Shown here one piece after another: positions 21,408 to 32,740 of a stretch of DNA of 64,000 bases. A model generated the notes under the pieces. The model was not told where the DNA came from. It was given only the letters and a program-made list of their open reading frames with translations, and did no database searches. Source of the DNA: Adiantum capillus-veneris (lineage: Eukaryota > Streptophyta > Polypodiopsida > Polypodiales > Pteridaceae); assembly GCA_014529385.2 (NCBI GenBank), contig CM043950.1, forward strand, positions 76,894,435 through 76,958,434, given 5' to 3'. Each line of letters begins with the position of its first letter. The stretch's first letter is position 1. The position numbers and the translations under genes were made by a program.

Positions 21408-22719
21408 TGATGGGGGCTTTTCACAAGCCAAGCTCCCATACCCCTCTTCTCTTGTCCCCACCCCATGAAAACCCCCTCTTAGGAAGGGAGTGATAAAAGG
21501 CATTGGAAAAAGTAAGAAAAAAATAAAGTATGATTATGTAAATATATAAGAAAGGTAAAATAGGCCACCTCATGCCTGCGGGGTAGCCCATCCCCACCTT
21601 GCCTCCTTTTTTCTTCACTGTTGCCCCGCCGTGTGTCCCTTTTCCTCTCCTCCACTCAAAAGGTCAACCCCCTCTCTCTTCCCCTTGTCCTTTCTCCTTT
21701 CTCTCTCCCCTCAAGCTACCCCACCTCTCACCAATAATGCATTATAACTCACCAATAATGCACCCTAACTCACATGCAACTTACCCTGTCTTCCAAAATA
21801 GTATACCCCACCTCCTCTTTCTCTCTCCTATCATATCCCATGACCCAAATACCCCCCTCTCTCTCTAAAGGGTGCCATGTCTCTTGTCTTGTAGCTAAAT
21901 AACCTCCCCCACACTCACACACACTCAGTTTCACTGAAAAAGGTGCACACGGACCCATCCCCACCCGGTGGTTACCTGATTTTTCTTGTCTACACACACA
22001 TCTGCACACAAATTCACCTCGGAACACACTCCCCTCTCTCCCCTCTTGTAATTACTTTATTCTCCATGTCACCACTCACTTTTTTTCATCAACCCCATCT
22101 CTCTCTCTTAGTCTCTCTCTCATGAGACTGCTGTTCTGGCACATATACACACAGCCAGACAAGTGGGACCCACAGTCACATGGCCTATGTAGATAATGAT
22201 TTCTTCATTTCTAAATTCTAGAATTCCTCCCCCCTCCTCCCCTATATAAAGAGGGGTCACCATCACACTAAATACACACACCATCACCAAAGAGTACACT
22301 ATGCACTGTGTGTGCCTAGTGCACACACACACACCCACACCATCACCATCACCGCAATCACCATGCTCGTCTTAAGCATGACCTTTACACCCTTGGGCTA
22401 TGGAAGATGAAGTGAAACTAAATGAAGGATGATGGCCGTAACCCTCGTGCGAGTCTTCGCCATCAACTCCCACCTATCCGCCATGTGCTCTACCACGCTC
22501 TCCCTTCTCATTCCCCTACCCTATGCTCCCCATTTCATCGCCTTATTCTCTAAATAAAGCTTGAGGTTTTGTGAGTATGTTTTCTTGCAATGTTTTTCCC
22601 ATGTGAGGTGTGCGGAATCGCCACCTAGTCTTGCATTTGGAGTGAGCTTGTGTAGGTATGAAGGGTGTGCGGATTCGCCATCCTTTTGTGGTGCCTAAGT
22701 ACTAAGCCGCTATACCCCT

Positions 22720-22771
<52 letters not shown>

Positions 22772-22981
22772 TGATCTAATTCCCTTTCCTCTTCATCATT
22801 GCTCCCAAGCATCCATCTCTCTTGGATGAAAACTTTGTTATGGTGGTGTGTTGTTTGCGTCCTAGCCGCTGAAGCTAGGTGGTGCCCCCTATTTGCTTTA
22901 CCATGACAGGCTTGAGGCGCACCATTCGGTCCCCGGTGTTTTAGAGGCCGTTGGGGTTCGGGGTTCGCTTTGCTCCCGTCA
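21408..22981 (+). repeat. E2 3' LTR
   Basis: 1,574 bp, with a TATA box at 22243-22251 and a CT tract at 22725-22768. The first 22 bases contain a 5-bp stem (GGCTT and AAGCC) like the hairpin at the start of the E1 LTR. Confidence 0.94.
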
Positions 22982-22985
22982 ACGG

Positions 22986-23211
22986 GCATGATGAGTAAAG
23001 AACTGTGTAGGAGGACATAGGCAGATTACTTGGCGGTAATGCGTTTGATTTACTTGTAGAATTAGTAAGTTGCATCTCTTCGAGTTCACTTCATTAGGAT
23101 TGACACCCTAGTGAGTTCCCATGCCGCATCTGAGTCGCTTCCGCTGTATTGATAAATATGTAGATGCTTGAGAGCTATGCTATGGACGTCCGTCGCGGCG
23201 ACCCGCAAACA
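22986..23211 (+). repeat. E3 5' LTR, right portion (226 bp)
   Basis: It matches 41715-41940 base for base in length and ends in CGCAAACA. Bases 22982-22985 are the E2 target duplication. Confidence 0.92.
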
Positions 23212-23212
23212 T

Positions 23213-23230
23213 TGGCGCCGCTGCCGGGGA
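23213..23230 (+). other. E3 primer-binding site (tRNA-Asp type)
   Basis: TGGCGCCGCTGCCGGGGA starts one base after the LTR. It complements the 3' end of plant tRNA-Asp with one mismatch, the primer type used by Athila-like elements. Confidence 0.85.
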
Positions 23231-24795
23231 TTGCACCTTAGGTGATGAGTGATCGAGTGCACAGTTAGACTTCGTAAAAAAGATCAATCCACAAATCCAT
23301 TTTACACCTCAGTTAGGATGCTAGACAAGGGTTTAGAGCTTAGTGGAGTCTAGAGCCAGTGGACCGGCTAGATCCTCTCTTAGGAGATTTAGGGAGCTGT
23401 GAGTGAGTGAGTGTGTTAAAGCATTTTTGCTCTTCAATTTCTCTAATTCAATTGAGTCCTGAAATCTCACCCGAAATCCGTCGTGTTTGTTTTGTTTGAT
23501 TCAATTTCTTATGTTTTTTCATTTCTGTACTTAGGAGTAGGATAAGTAGATCACATTCCAGTCAGATTTGGGGCAAAAGTCAGAGCCGAGAAATTAGAAA
23601 ACCATAACTTTGGCCAAAAAAAAGCCATAAGACTCTAAAATTCTAAAAATCTGACCAAACAGGATTGATATTGATTCAAATCACAAAGTGATAGCACAAA
23701 ACACTAGGAAACACTTGTCAGAGGGAGCAGACAAAATTTCATCAGATTTGGCCCAGGTACTACGATCGCGATCGGTGTACCTTAGTGTCAGATTTGGACA
23801 AGATTTGACATGTGCCTTCCTGATAAGATTCTAAACAACTTTGTCTAAAGCAACCACACTCAAAAACATCAAAAATCAAGGAAATCAGACCACTTGGGTA
23901 AAACTAGCCTGACAGACCCAGAAACTGCAAAATCTTGACTTTTGGAGATCCAAATGTAAAAAGACTTTGGGGATAGCCTTAAAACATCAGTGTCTACAAG
24001 CATGCCAAATTTGGTCTAGTTTGGGCTCAGAAGTACGATCGCGTTGGGTGTACCTAAGTGCCAGATTTGGACCAGATTTCACCTTTGGCATCCCCAGGTG
24101 TATACAAACATAGAATTCTAAAGGACCTAGAGCCAGAAACCTCAAAATACCTGTCAAACCATCTGAATACAGATCCAAGTCCAAAATTGCTAAACTGACT
24201 TAGAAATTGACTTTCAGTAGACCAAGACACATCAAAACTGGGAAGGAACCATACATAGGGATAGCCTATACAAAGGAAAACCCCAGGTATCTCTCAAATC
24301 CCAAATCAAACATCAAAATCCAGTCAAACTGATAAATTTGGAAAAACAAGCACTTCCAACCAAGAAATGGTAAAAACTTGACTTTTTTGAGTCCAAATAC
24401 AAAAGTGTCTGGCAGGTAGTCTTAAAATAGCCTAGTGAACAAGCTGGTGAAGTTTCATCTGATTTGGGCTCAGAACTATGATCACGATCGGTGTATCTCT
24501 GGCCTAGATCCATCTCATTTCTGACCTGCTCATAGACCTAGGTTATACAAGATACCAGGAGTTTTCAAAACTCAAATTGGACATACTGTCAATAATTTGC
24601 AAGAAAATTTGTGTTGAGATCATTTTGAAGTATTGAATCTACTGACAGTTGGAATGATACAGTGATCTCATAGCCATCCAGTGTATTCATTTGCAGAGAC
24701 CGGTCAAGTAACAGTCCATGCAGTCATAGGAATTGGAAGATCCTTCCATCTCCAGGTAAGAGGTTTGGATTCAGTCAGTAAATCCCACTTTCTTC
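23231..24795 (+). other. E3 untranslated leader
   Basis: About 1.56 kb without a convincing ORF. It is built of diverged repeats of a module: an AT-rich lead-in with ATCAGATTTGG, the palindrome GATCGCGATC with its arms and TGTACCT, then CAGATTTGGAC. Copies are centred near 23769, 24040 and 24485. Such a leader would carry packaging and dimerization signals, but no function is shown. Confidence 0.6.
23755..23782. repeat. 28-bp near-perfect palindrome, E3 leader
   Basis: Outer arms AGGTAC and GTACCT enclose a perfect 12-bp core CGATCGCGATCG. 12 of 14 base pairs match. Weaker copies are at 24033-24055 and 24476-24498. Confidence 0.9.
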
Positions 24796-26739
24796 ATGTT
24801 TTTGAGATCGGGAAAACAAATCAATACCAGACACCTAAATTTAGCGGATCAAACGAGTGTTGCATCGATAGAAGAGAGTGTAAATCAATGGATAGTGCGA
24901 CCGTTAGAGCCGATCCTTGAAGAAGTCATCTTCGACACTTCTTCAAAGAGATCTTCCGAGTATTTCACAGAACACTTGGGACAAATAAACCTAAACGGAA
25001 GAGAAAACATGGCAGCAGGACCATCGGACCCCTCGGCCACACTAAAGCCATTGTTCATCAAGTATCAATATGACAACAAGCAAGGTGCCAAGATATACAA
25101 AGATGGTATGGACTGCTACGATGTGAAAATAGAAGATAGACCAAGTGAGTTCAGGGACTTAGTGCCTGTGAGCTATAGCGGAGACAGGTACATAGATGAC
25201 AAGGGTATCATGTATTTGGTAGTCTTGAATCCTAACATTGTAGACAAGTGGGGATTGATGGGCACAAAAGCCAAAATAGACGAGGAACATGAGGAAAAGG
25301 CACCAACAATGAGCCTACCTAATGCGAGATTAAGGTGAGAAAACGAAACGTTGAGAATCAACACGGATAATGTATACTTGGGGTTATACAAGTATAATAA
25401 TGGAGAGCAAGATCTCTATTATGAGTGCGAGGAACCCTACGTCGGAGAGATGACTGAGCGGAAAAGACTTTATGTCTTCACCTACATAGAGGGAGCGGAA
25501 ACGAAAATTGCAGCCCAAGTATGGAAGACGATATGCAGCCATCACGATAAAAAAGAATTGGAAGGATATACGTACTTTGGGGGACCACTTCACCAGTACT
25601 ATGTCACTCCAAGCCCTCTAAGACCAGCCCCTACAACTGTCGTGCCAGAACCGTTAACCACAGGCAGAGGGAGGACTCATGTAGCTAAATCTTTCAGTCA
25701 ACCTCATTATTCGATGCCAAGCCCCATGGGAACGTTACATTCTAGAGAATCAATGGCTACGAATCGAGGTAGTGCGGTTCCTATCTCTACACATACGGCT
25801 GTAGGTCCAACATTTACAGCCACCCCATCACATTTGCCTCCGAGTAGTAGATTTGGGGCGGGGGAGCCAACAAGAGCAACCTACGACCTTCCTGATGCGT
25901 AAGAACGATTAGGTCGAGACATGCGAGCAATGAGATTGACCGGAGACCATAGACGGAGGATCAGACCATCCCAAGTAGCAAAGTGCATGCCAAAGAAGTA
26001 TAGCGGATCGGGGGATCCATATGCCCATGTATCGCTCTTCAAGCAAGTCTTAAGAGCAGAACAGATCACTGATTTCCACACTCAATACGAGGGATTCGAG
26101 CTGGCCTTGGAAGGGACAACCTTAACCTGGTTTCAACCTTTAAATCCTGAAACTTGTCCAAATATTGAATATGTATTGCGTGAGTTCGCTGAAGAATTCT
26201 CAAAACGGGGTATAAAGCATACTATTGTATCGCAGATATACGCTTTTAAACAAAGGGAGAATGAAAAAGCTAAGGAAGCAACCTTGAGATTCAAGCAATA
26301 CATTGAGAGATGCTCGAGGAGAGAGTTACCGCAGGACGAGAGATTGTCTGTGCTCTTCGTTGAAGGACTTACGAATGAAACCTTGAAAAAGGACCTTCAC
26401 TTGAAAGCGTGTAGCACGTTTCAACAGGTTACAAGGGAAGCGTTATATCTTGTCGATAGCTGCAAAACATATGGGGAAGTGTCAGAGGATACTGATTCAG
26501 TAACCAGTGGCTCTTCATCGATTAAAAGCAAACCCTCTACCGAGAAAGATGCCCAGGCATCCTTGATGCCGACAGCTGATCAATTGATAGAGGAGGTAAC
26601 GAAGAGAATGCAGCAACATATGAGATCAAATCCGATTATGAGACAGTCTCAGACGAGGAAGTGTGACATATGCGGGGGGATCATCCGACGCCATGGTGCA
26701 CACAACAGCCGAAAGCACCATCTACGAATGGACGAGTAG
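24796..26739 (+). pseudogene. gag: E3 gag
   Basis: It starts at ATG with F-L-R-S-G-K and reads one frame for about 648 codons, with stops at 25336-25338 (TGA) and 25900-25902 (TAA). The N-terminal 200 residues are shared with the E4 gag fragment (V-L-N-P and D-K-W-G-L block, G-L-Y-K-Y block). A proline- and serine-rich linker follows, then the retrotransposon gag capsid domain (Y-S-G-S-G-D-P, L-T-W-F, F-V-E-G-L). A first zinc-knuckle start C-D-I-C at 26662 runs into a frameshift. The protein would form the particle core. Confidence 0.82.
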
Positions 26740-27635
26740 TGAAATGGTGCGCAATAGAACAAAAATGGACAAATCATAGCACGGAAGAGTGTTTTTATAA
26801 CAAAAACTATGTTAGGGAAAGACCGTATGGACCTCCAGCAGGACCATCCCAACCACCTCCTCCAAGGTATCAAGTTGGACCAAATATGAATCTGGTATAG
26901 CAGGAGCAGACAGACCACAACCTGTATTGGGTCAAAAACCTCCATACCACAGGAAAATAGGGCCATGATTAGGTATGCTCAACCTTGTGAAGCATCACTA
27001 GGAACAAATAGTACACTTCAAGTTTCTTATTACGAGGAATCGAATGAGCCTTATGTAACAGAACCCGAATCACAAATATACGTAGACGAAGCCTATCAAC
27101 CGTGGGGAAATAGCGAGGGTATCGCACCACCAACGTATGTAGCACAACCTTCAAGAGATCATTATTTGGTAGATGAAAGAACGTGATGTTCATTGCGAAC
27201 CAGAATTACAAACCAAGAGGATATCCTAATAGAGCAAGACAACCAATGGGACCACCTCCTCAAAATCAAATACCAATTGGACAGTGCTATAGATGTGGAA
27301 GTACGGATCATTGGGAGCGTAACTATCCTTTCAAAGGCGAAAAAGTGAAATTTTTTGGGTTTTGTGAAGGATGTGGTGTGAATCACATATTGCCAGATTG
27401 CCCAAAAAATCCGGACAACAAAGGAAAAGCGACTATGAATATTGTGGGGGTGATACCTGGTGCAAGCAGCGGATCTGAAACCGATTCCATGATCCAAATC
27501 AATGCGATAACCAGAGCCCAAGCCAAGGACTTAAGGAAAAACGAGTCCATGGAGGAAAAGGTCGAGTTGCCGATACCCATAGAAAATGAGAGCGTATCCG
27601 TGAGAACCCAACAAAAGTCCTGGAAGGCGAAATGA
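26662..27635 (+). pseudogene. gag: E3 multi-zinc-knuckle region of gag
   Basis: Across two frames several CCHC-like motifs occur. They are C-D-I-C joined by frameshift to G-D-H and W-C, a Cys-His-Cys block C-A-I-E with N-H and E-E-C, C-Y-R-C with D-H but the last Cys replaced by Tyr, and C-E-G-C with N-H and D-C. The spacers are Pro/Tyr-rich. More than two knuckles is unusual for a plant Ty3/gypsy gag. The region would bind element RNA. A stop near 26898 and a TGA at 27633-27635 break it. Confidence 0.6.
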
Positions 27636-28346
27636 GACAGGATGAAAACGAGAAGGTTGAACAGCCAAATAGCCATGGAAAACAAATTGCATGAAACGAA
27701 GGAGCAACTTAAACAAGAGAGAGAGAATAAAACTATTGAGGGTAACAACAAGCCGAGGAAAGCGTCCTCAGGAGGATCGGTCTTGGTTGACAAAGTGCTA
27801 GAGTCGTTAGATGCTCTATTACAAGCGTACGAAGCAAGGCTAAAAACAAACCAAACTTTAGAGCAAAGATGGTTAACTTATCCTCAACCAGAAGTGGAAA
27901 CGAAGCGTTTGGAAATGTGTAAACACCTCATTGAGACAGCCCAGGCGTTGATTGAACCTAAGATGGTTAGAACCCCAGAACAAGAAGTGTTGATTCACAA
28001 AGAGCGAGAAAAACTAAAAATTGATGAACCAAAACAAGTAAATGAACCCAGGCCTGAAACAATATTGCCACTAGATCATCGAGTGGTGCCGAACACGACT
28101 GATGACGCTAAGTCAATGACGATGATACCAATTCCAGAAGTTGAAGAACAATGGCCACAACACTTATGGGAAACCATTAGAAATAGAAAGAACGGAAGCA
28201 CGATGTTACATTCTGCTCCAATTCCTGAGATTAACCTGGATAACGGATTTTATCCAGCCGATATACAATCGCTGTATGGGGATGCGAGAATGGAGGTTTC
28301 TGTGGAAAGCAAAGCCCAATCCTTGAAACCCTGCCTTCATTTATAG
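27636..28346 (+). pseudogene. E3 gag-protease linker
   Basis: In frame after the TGA at 27633, about 235 codons are open. A lysine- and glutamate-rich coiled-coil-like helix (residues 15-60) is followed by a proline- and glutamate-rich region with no recognised fold. It is probably the C-terminal part of the gag-pol polyprotein. It could be a spacer only. Confidence 0.5.
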
Positions 28347-28508
28347 GTGAACATGAGGCACAATCGGAGATAAGATTAGTTCCATCCCAAACGAGAACTA
28401 TTCCACATATGGTTGACACAAAAAGTCTTCAAGAGATGCTATCGACACCTATAACATGCACAATCACCCTGTCCGAACTCTTGAAAGTCAGACCACACTT
28501 AGGGGAAC

Positions 28509-28931
28509 ATGGGGAAACATTTGGAGCACAAGGGAGTAAATATTCCTCTTCCGACAAACCCTACGGGAGAAGAAAACAAACGGGAAAGTCAACCCAGAGC
28601 CCAACCAGTGCCCATAAACAAGGTCGGAGATTATTGTGAAGGCGAGGAGGGGAATACAACCCTACCTGTGGAATATCAGGATATAAAAACGATAGCTATC
28701 CTAGACAGTGGAGCGGGAGTGGCGATTACTACCAGGCAAGTGTGGGAGAAGTGGGGCCGACCAACTCTCAGGAAAACGAGAATGAAATTGCAACTCGCAG
28801 ATGGGTATGTAGAGAGACCATTGGGAATCCTGGACCAAATAGTTGTAACTTCGTGTGGAATTAACTATGAGCACACCTTTGCCGTGGTGGATTTCAGGAA
28901 AACGAACAACTTTAACATTATTTCGGGATGA
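28509..28931 (+). pseudogene. pol: E3 protease (first retropepsin)
   Basis: The active site D-S-G-A is at 28704-28715 inside A-I-L-D-S-G-A, the canonical retropepsin form. A hydrophobic second half with G-I-L-D and an I-I-S-G near the end precedes TGA at 28929-28931, after which P-F-M-H continues the fold in the same frame to about 29218. It would mature the gag-pol polyprotein. It is a separate copy from the protease-like domain after integrase. Confidence 0.8.
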
Positions 28932-29218
28932 CCTTTTATGCATCAACTCAAAATGATACAAGATTGTAGGTATGACCAAATCTACCTAAGGCACGAAGAG
29001 CTAATAACGAAGATCAACATGAAGGATCACAACTATAGAGACGTTGCAAAAACACCAGTGCAAGAATTTAATTCAACCACTGTAAATGAAAAAGAAATAT
29101 CTGCATGGATGCAAACGAAAGCGCATGTCTGGATGTGTGGAGCATCTGATTGTGGACAGATAATCAAAGAGGAATGCGTTTTGGAAATATCCATAGATGA
29201 CGAGGCTTATTTCCCATA

Positions 29219-30149
29219 ACCTTTTCCTGAACATTTATTTGAGCCATTCGGGTGGACTCAAATATTGTCAACCTTGGACATATGTGTTAACGAATGTATA
29301 CCTACGAAATTTTGTGACGAAGAAGGATACGACCTAGTAACGTGGAAAATGGATAGCGTCATCCTTGAGTCAGGATCAGAGAGCGAGGAACAAGAAGAAC
29401 CTCCACGGGAGACCGAGTGTAAAAGAATAATTGATGAGATATCTGTAGTGAACGATAGGAATCGAACAGAGGAGGAATTCACAGATTCACTATGATGTGA
29501 CCTTCCATCACTGGACGATGAAATCCAACTGATAGAGGCTGATGATGAAAGATCAAGCGCATCAGAGACGAATAGGAAATACAGGTCGAGATAGGACAGG
29601 TTTTACGAGTTTCATAACCAAAAACCTAGTCGACACGGGCGGTATAAATCCAAGAGAACTAGAAAATCAAGGGCAAATAAGCATAATCCGATGCCTCTTG
29701 TCAATGAAAAAATGGGATATCTAAAGCTTGTCAAATATGAGGATTGTGTCAAAGACAAGGTCATTGGCCGGTTTGTCAAAACTAAACCGCGGAAAAACAA
29801 CAAGAAGAACAGACACGAGAAGCAAACGACTAAGTCGCAGAAAGAGGGGAAAACAAAGTCTAGAATGACCAAAACAGAGTACAATAAACTCAAGAGAACC
29901 CTCAGAGACATATGGACGACTGACTTTGAAACGAATGAGGACACGAGTTTTGACAAGATGGATGCACCGTCCCATTATAAGAAGTATACCATACAAGATA
30001 GGAAAATCATAGTGCAACAACCTATGAGGGAATTGAAGGAACCGGGTACATCGTACGACGGTCCTAAAAAAGCCAAACGAATAGATCTAGTGGAGCCAGG
30101 AGAAGATCCAAAACCCGCATATATTGCCACGGATCTTACAGAAGAATAG
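29219..30149 (+). pseudogene. E3 linker between protease and RT
   Basis: Short open stretches (29265-29495 and 29691-30149) are charged and lysine-rich, with frameshifts and stops between them. The last part ends in an acidic D-L-T-E-E block that normally lies just before the RT. No domain is recognised. Confidence 0.45.
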
Positions 30150-31501
30150 GAAAAGCTTTTGGTAGCTACTCTTAAACAGTATAGAGATGTGTTTGCATGA
30201 TAATACAAAGATCTTAAGGGGGTGGATCCTAGTATCTATCAACACACAATACCCCTTAAGAATGACGCCAAACCCTGCAGACAACGTCCCTATACTTACA
30301 ATGAAACGTTTTCCAAAAAGATCAAGGAGGAGATAGATAAACTTAATGAGGCAGAGTTTATTTACGAAATTGAGCACACTGAATGGGTTTCACCGATTGT
30401 GGTGGTCCCGAAGAAAAATGGACAGTTAAGAGTGTGTGTCAATCTCAAGAAAGTAAACGCTGCTACAATTCGAGACAACTATCCCCTACCCATTACTGAT
30501 CATGTAATAGAAAGGGTGGCAGGCAAAGAGGCTTATAGCTTCTTAGATGGCTTTTCGGGTTACAACCAACTCGCAATAAAGCCAGAGGATCAGCATAAAA
30601 TGGCTTTCGCAACCGAATGGGGTATTTTTGCATTTCGGGTAATGGCTTTTGGCCTAACAAATGCACTAGCCACATTTCAAAGGCTGATGGGTCATGCTTT
30701 TAAAGAATATCTAAGACAGTTCTTAGAAATTTACATGGATGACGTGTGTGTTCACTCCCTTGTAAGACTGGAGCACATAGAGCACTGGACCAAGGTGTTC
30801 GAAAAATGCAGACTGTATCGGATTTGCCTGAATCCGGAGAAATGTGTCTTCATGGTAAGACAAGGCAAAATATTGGGACATATAGTATCCAAAAACGGTA
30901 TTTCAACAGACATGGATAAGATCAGCGTCATTGTTGATCTACCACGACCAGTAAAGGTAAAGGAGGTACAGGCATTTATGGGCCATTGTGGATATTATCG
31001 CAGATTTATCTACTCATATGCTATAATTGCAAAACCACTTTACGCTCTGATAATTAAATTCGAGTGGACAGAGGAGTGCGAGGAAGCTTTTCAAATGTTG
31101 AAGCAGAGATTAATTTCCGCTTCAATTTTGAAGGCTCCGGATTGGGAGAAGATATTTCACATCCACGTAGATGCATCAGCTTATGCAATAGGATGCATAC
31201 TTGCACAACCTGGAGAGAACAACATGGATTTTCCGATAAGTTACTCCAGTAGACAACTAAACAATACAAAGAAGAATTACACAACAACTGAGCGGGAGGG
31301 ATTGGGTATGGTCTACGCAGTGAAAAAGTTTAGACAATACTTACTTTCCAATAAATTTGTATTCTTCATTGATCACAAAGCACTGCTATACTAAGTAAAC
31401 AAATCTTGCAGTACCGGGAGAATTGTTCGATGGTTCATCATACTGCTTGAATTTGACTTCACGGTAGTAGTCAAGAAAGGAACTACACACCAAAGAGCAG
31501 A
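30150..31501 (+). pseudogene. pol: E3 reverse transcriptase and RNase H
   Basis: An open frame from 30222 to 31394 contains W-V-S-P-I-V-V-V, K-K-N-G-Q-L-R, A-F-G-L-T-N-A and the catalytic Y-M-D-D at 30732-30743. The RNase H follows with V-D-A-S, then T-T-E-R-E and F-I-D-H-K. A TAA at 31392-31394 interrupts it, and the frame resumes to the H-L-S-R-M end block near 31515. There is one RNase H only, unlike E1 and E2. RT and RNase H motifs are intact. Confidence 0.88.
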
Positions 31502-31539
31502 TCATTTATCTAGAATGATGCATGGGGAAAACCCTGTAG

Positions 31540-32740
31540 GAGCTGATGATGATTTTCCAGATGCATATCTTTTCAACATAGAAATGGTTCCAAGATGGAG
31601 CGAGGATGTAATTCCTTTGCTGACTATCGGGTCAAGGAATTGGACAAGAGAATAATCTACCATTGCAGCATCCAGATCATTGGTAATGTTGGCGGGAAGG
31701 CTATACAAACAAGGATCGGATCAAATCCTTAGGATTTGTGTTGAATCGAGTGAACGGGAATTGTACCTAAACCAAGCTCATGTACAAACAACGGGGATTA
31801 ACAATGGGCATGCACAGATGTATCAAAGATTGATGAGAATGGGTGTGTATTTGCCGAAAATGCGACATAGTGTTCATATGTATGTCAAATCTTGCATTAA
31901 AAGCACGCTTCAAAAGCCAATAGAGCACGCGACTCTATTCAGATTATTTGTATCACCCCGATGGAGTAACTACATTGTTGAATACCTCACCACCAGGATA
32001 CTGCATGAGGGGATGAGTAGATCACAAATCAAAACAATCATGAAAGAGGCAGAAAACTATGTACTGATTGATGACACTCTTTACAAGAGGGGAAAAGACA
32101 ATCAATTGAGAATGTGCACGACTGAAGAGGAATACATTCCTATCTTAGAGCAAGCACACGGCGGACAAGCTGGTGGATGTTTCTCAGCTGACAAAACGGC
32201 CAAATCAATTCTTGTTGCAGGCATATGGTGGCCTTACGCTATTCATGGACGCAGAAGAGTTTGTGAAACGATGTGACGATTGCCAGAAAACAAAAATTCC
32301 TAGATCACGGGATGATATGCCCTTGAGGCCAATGATGGGGGCAAGAGCGTTTGCGAAATGGGGAATAGATTTTGTAGGACCGATAGCGCCTCCGGGATAT
32401 AAAACGCACGCTCAATACATTATTGTGGCAACAGATTATCTAACAAAATGGGTGGAAGCTAAAGCAACAGCCAGAAATGATTCACAAGAAGTCCGCCCCC
32501 TATCACCCACAAGCGAACGGCCAAGCAGAAAGTACGAATAAAATTTTGGTGACAATTCTCACCAAAATTTTCGGCGAATCGAGAGCTGACTGGGATCAAA
32601 AGCTGCATTCAGCTTTATGGGCATATAGAGTAGCTTACAAAACATCGATCGGAACGACTCCGTTCAACATGGTTTATGGAATTCAAGCGATTTTTCCTCT
32701 TGAATTCCTTATCCCTACGCTTCGAGTCGCTATCAATTAG
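31540..32740 (+). pseudogene. pol: E3 integrase with duplicated N-terminus and deleted core
   Basis: Two successive N-terminal units are present. Each begins with P-R-W-S, then L-Y-K-Q/R-G, then a His-Cys zinc-like block (first near 31770-31900, second near 32150-32290). The first keeps two His but lost one Cys. The second has Cys for the second His. A frameshift lies near 32230. The core has the first catalytic Asp at 32368 and Glu at 32528, but about 60 residues holding the second Asp are deleted (K-A-T-A-R joins directly to H-K-K-S-A-P-Y-H-P). It cannot be catalytic. Confidence 0.8.

Larger units (their letters stand above)
13687..22981 (+). mobile_element. E2: Tat-type Ty3/gypsy element nested in E3 5' LTR
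   Basis: It is complete, with LTRs at 13687-15247 and 21408-22981. It is flanked by ACGG at 13683-13686 and 22982-22985, or AACGG if the LTR is taken to end one base earlier. The internal order matches E1: pre-gag ORF, gag, intact zinc knuckle, protease, RT, RNase H, second RNase H and integrase. The LTR pair differs by a few percent by eye. Coding has a handful of stops and two frameshifts. It is the youngest certain insertion of the nest because it lies within E3. Confidence 0.93.
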
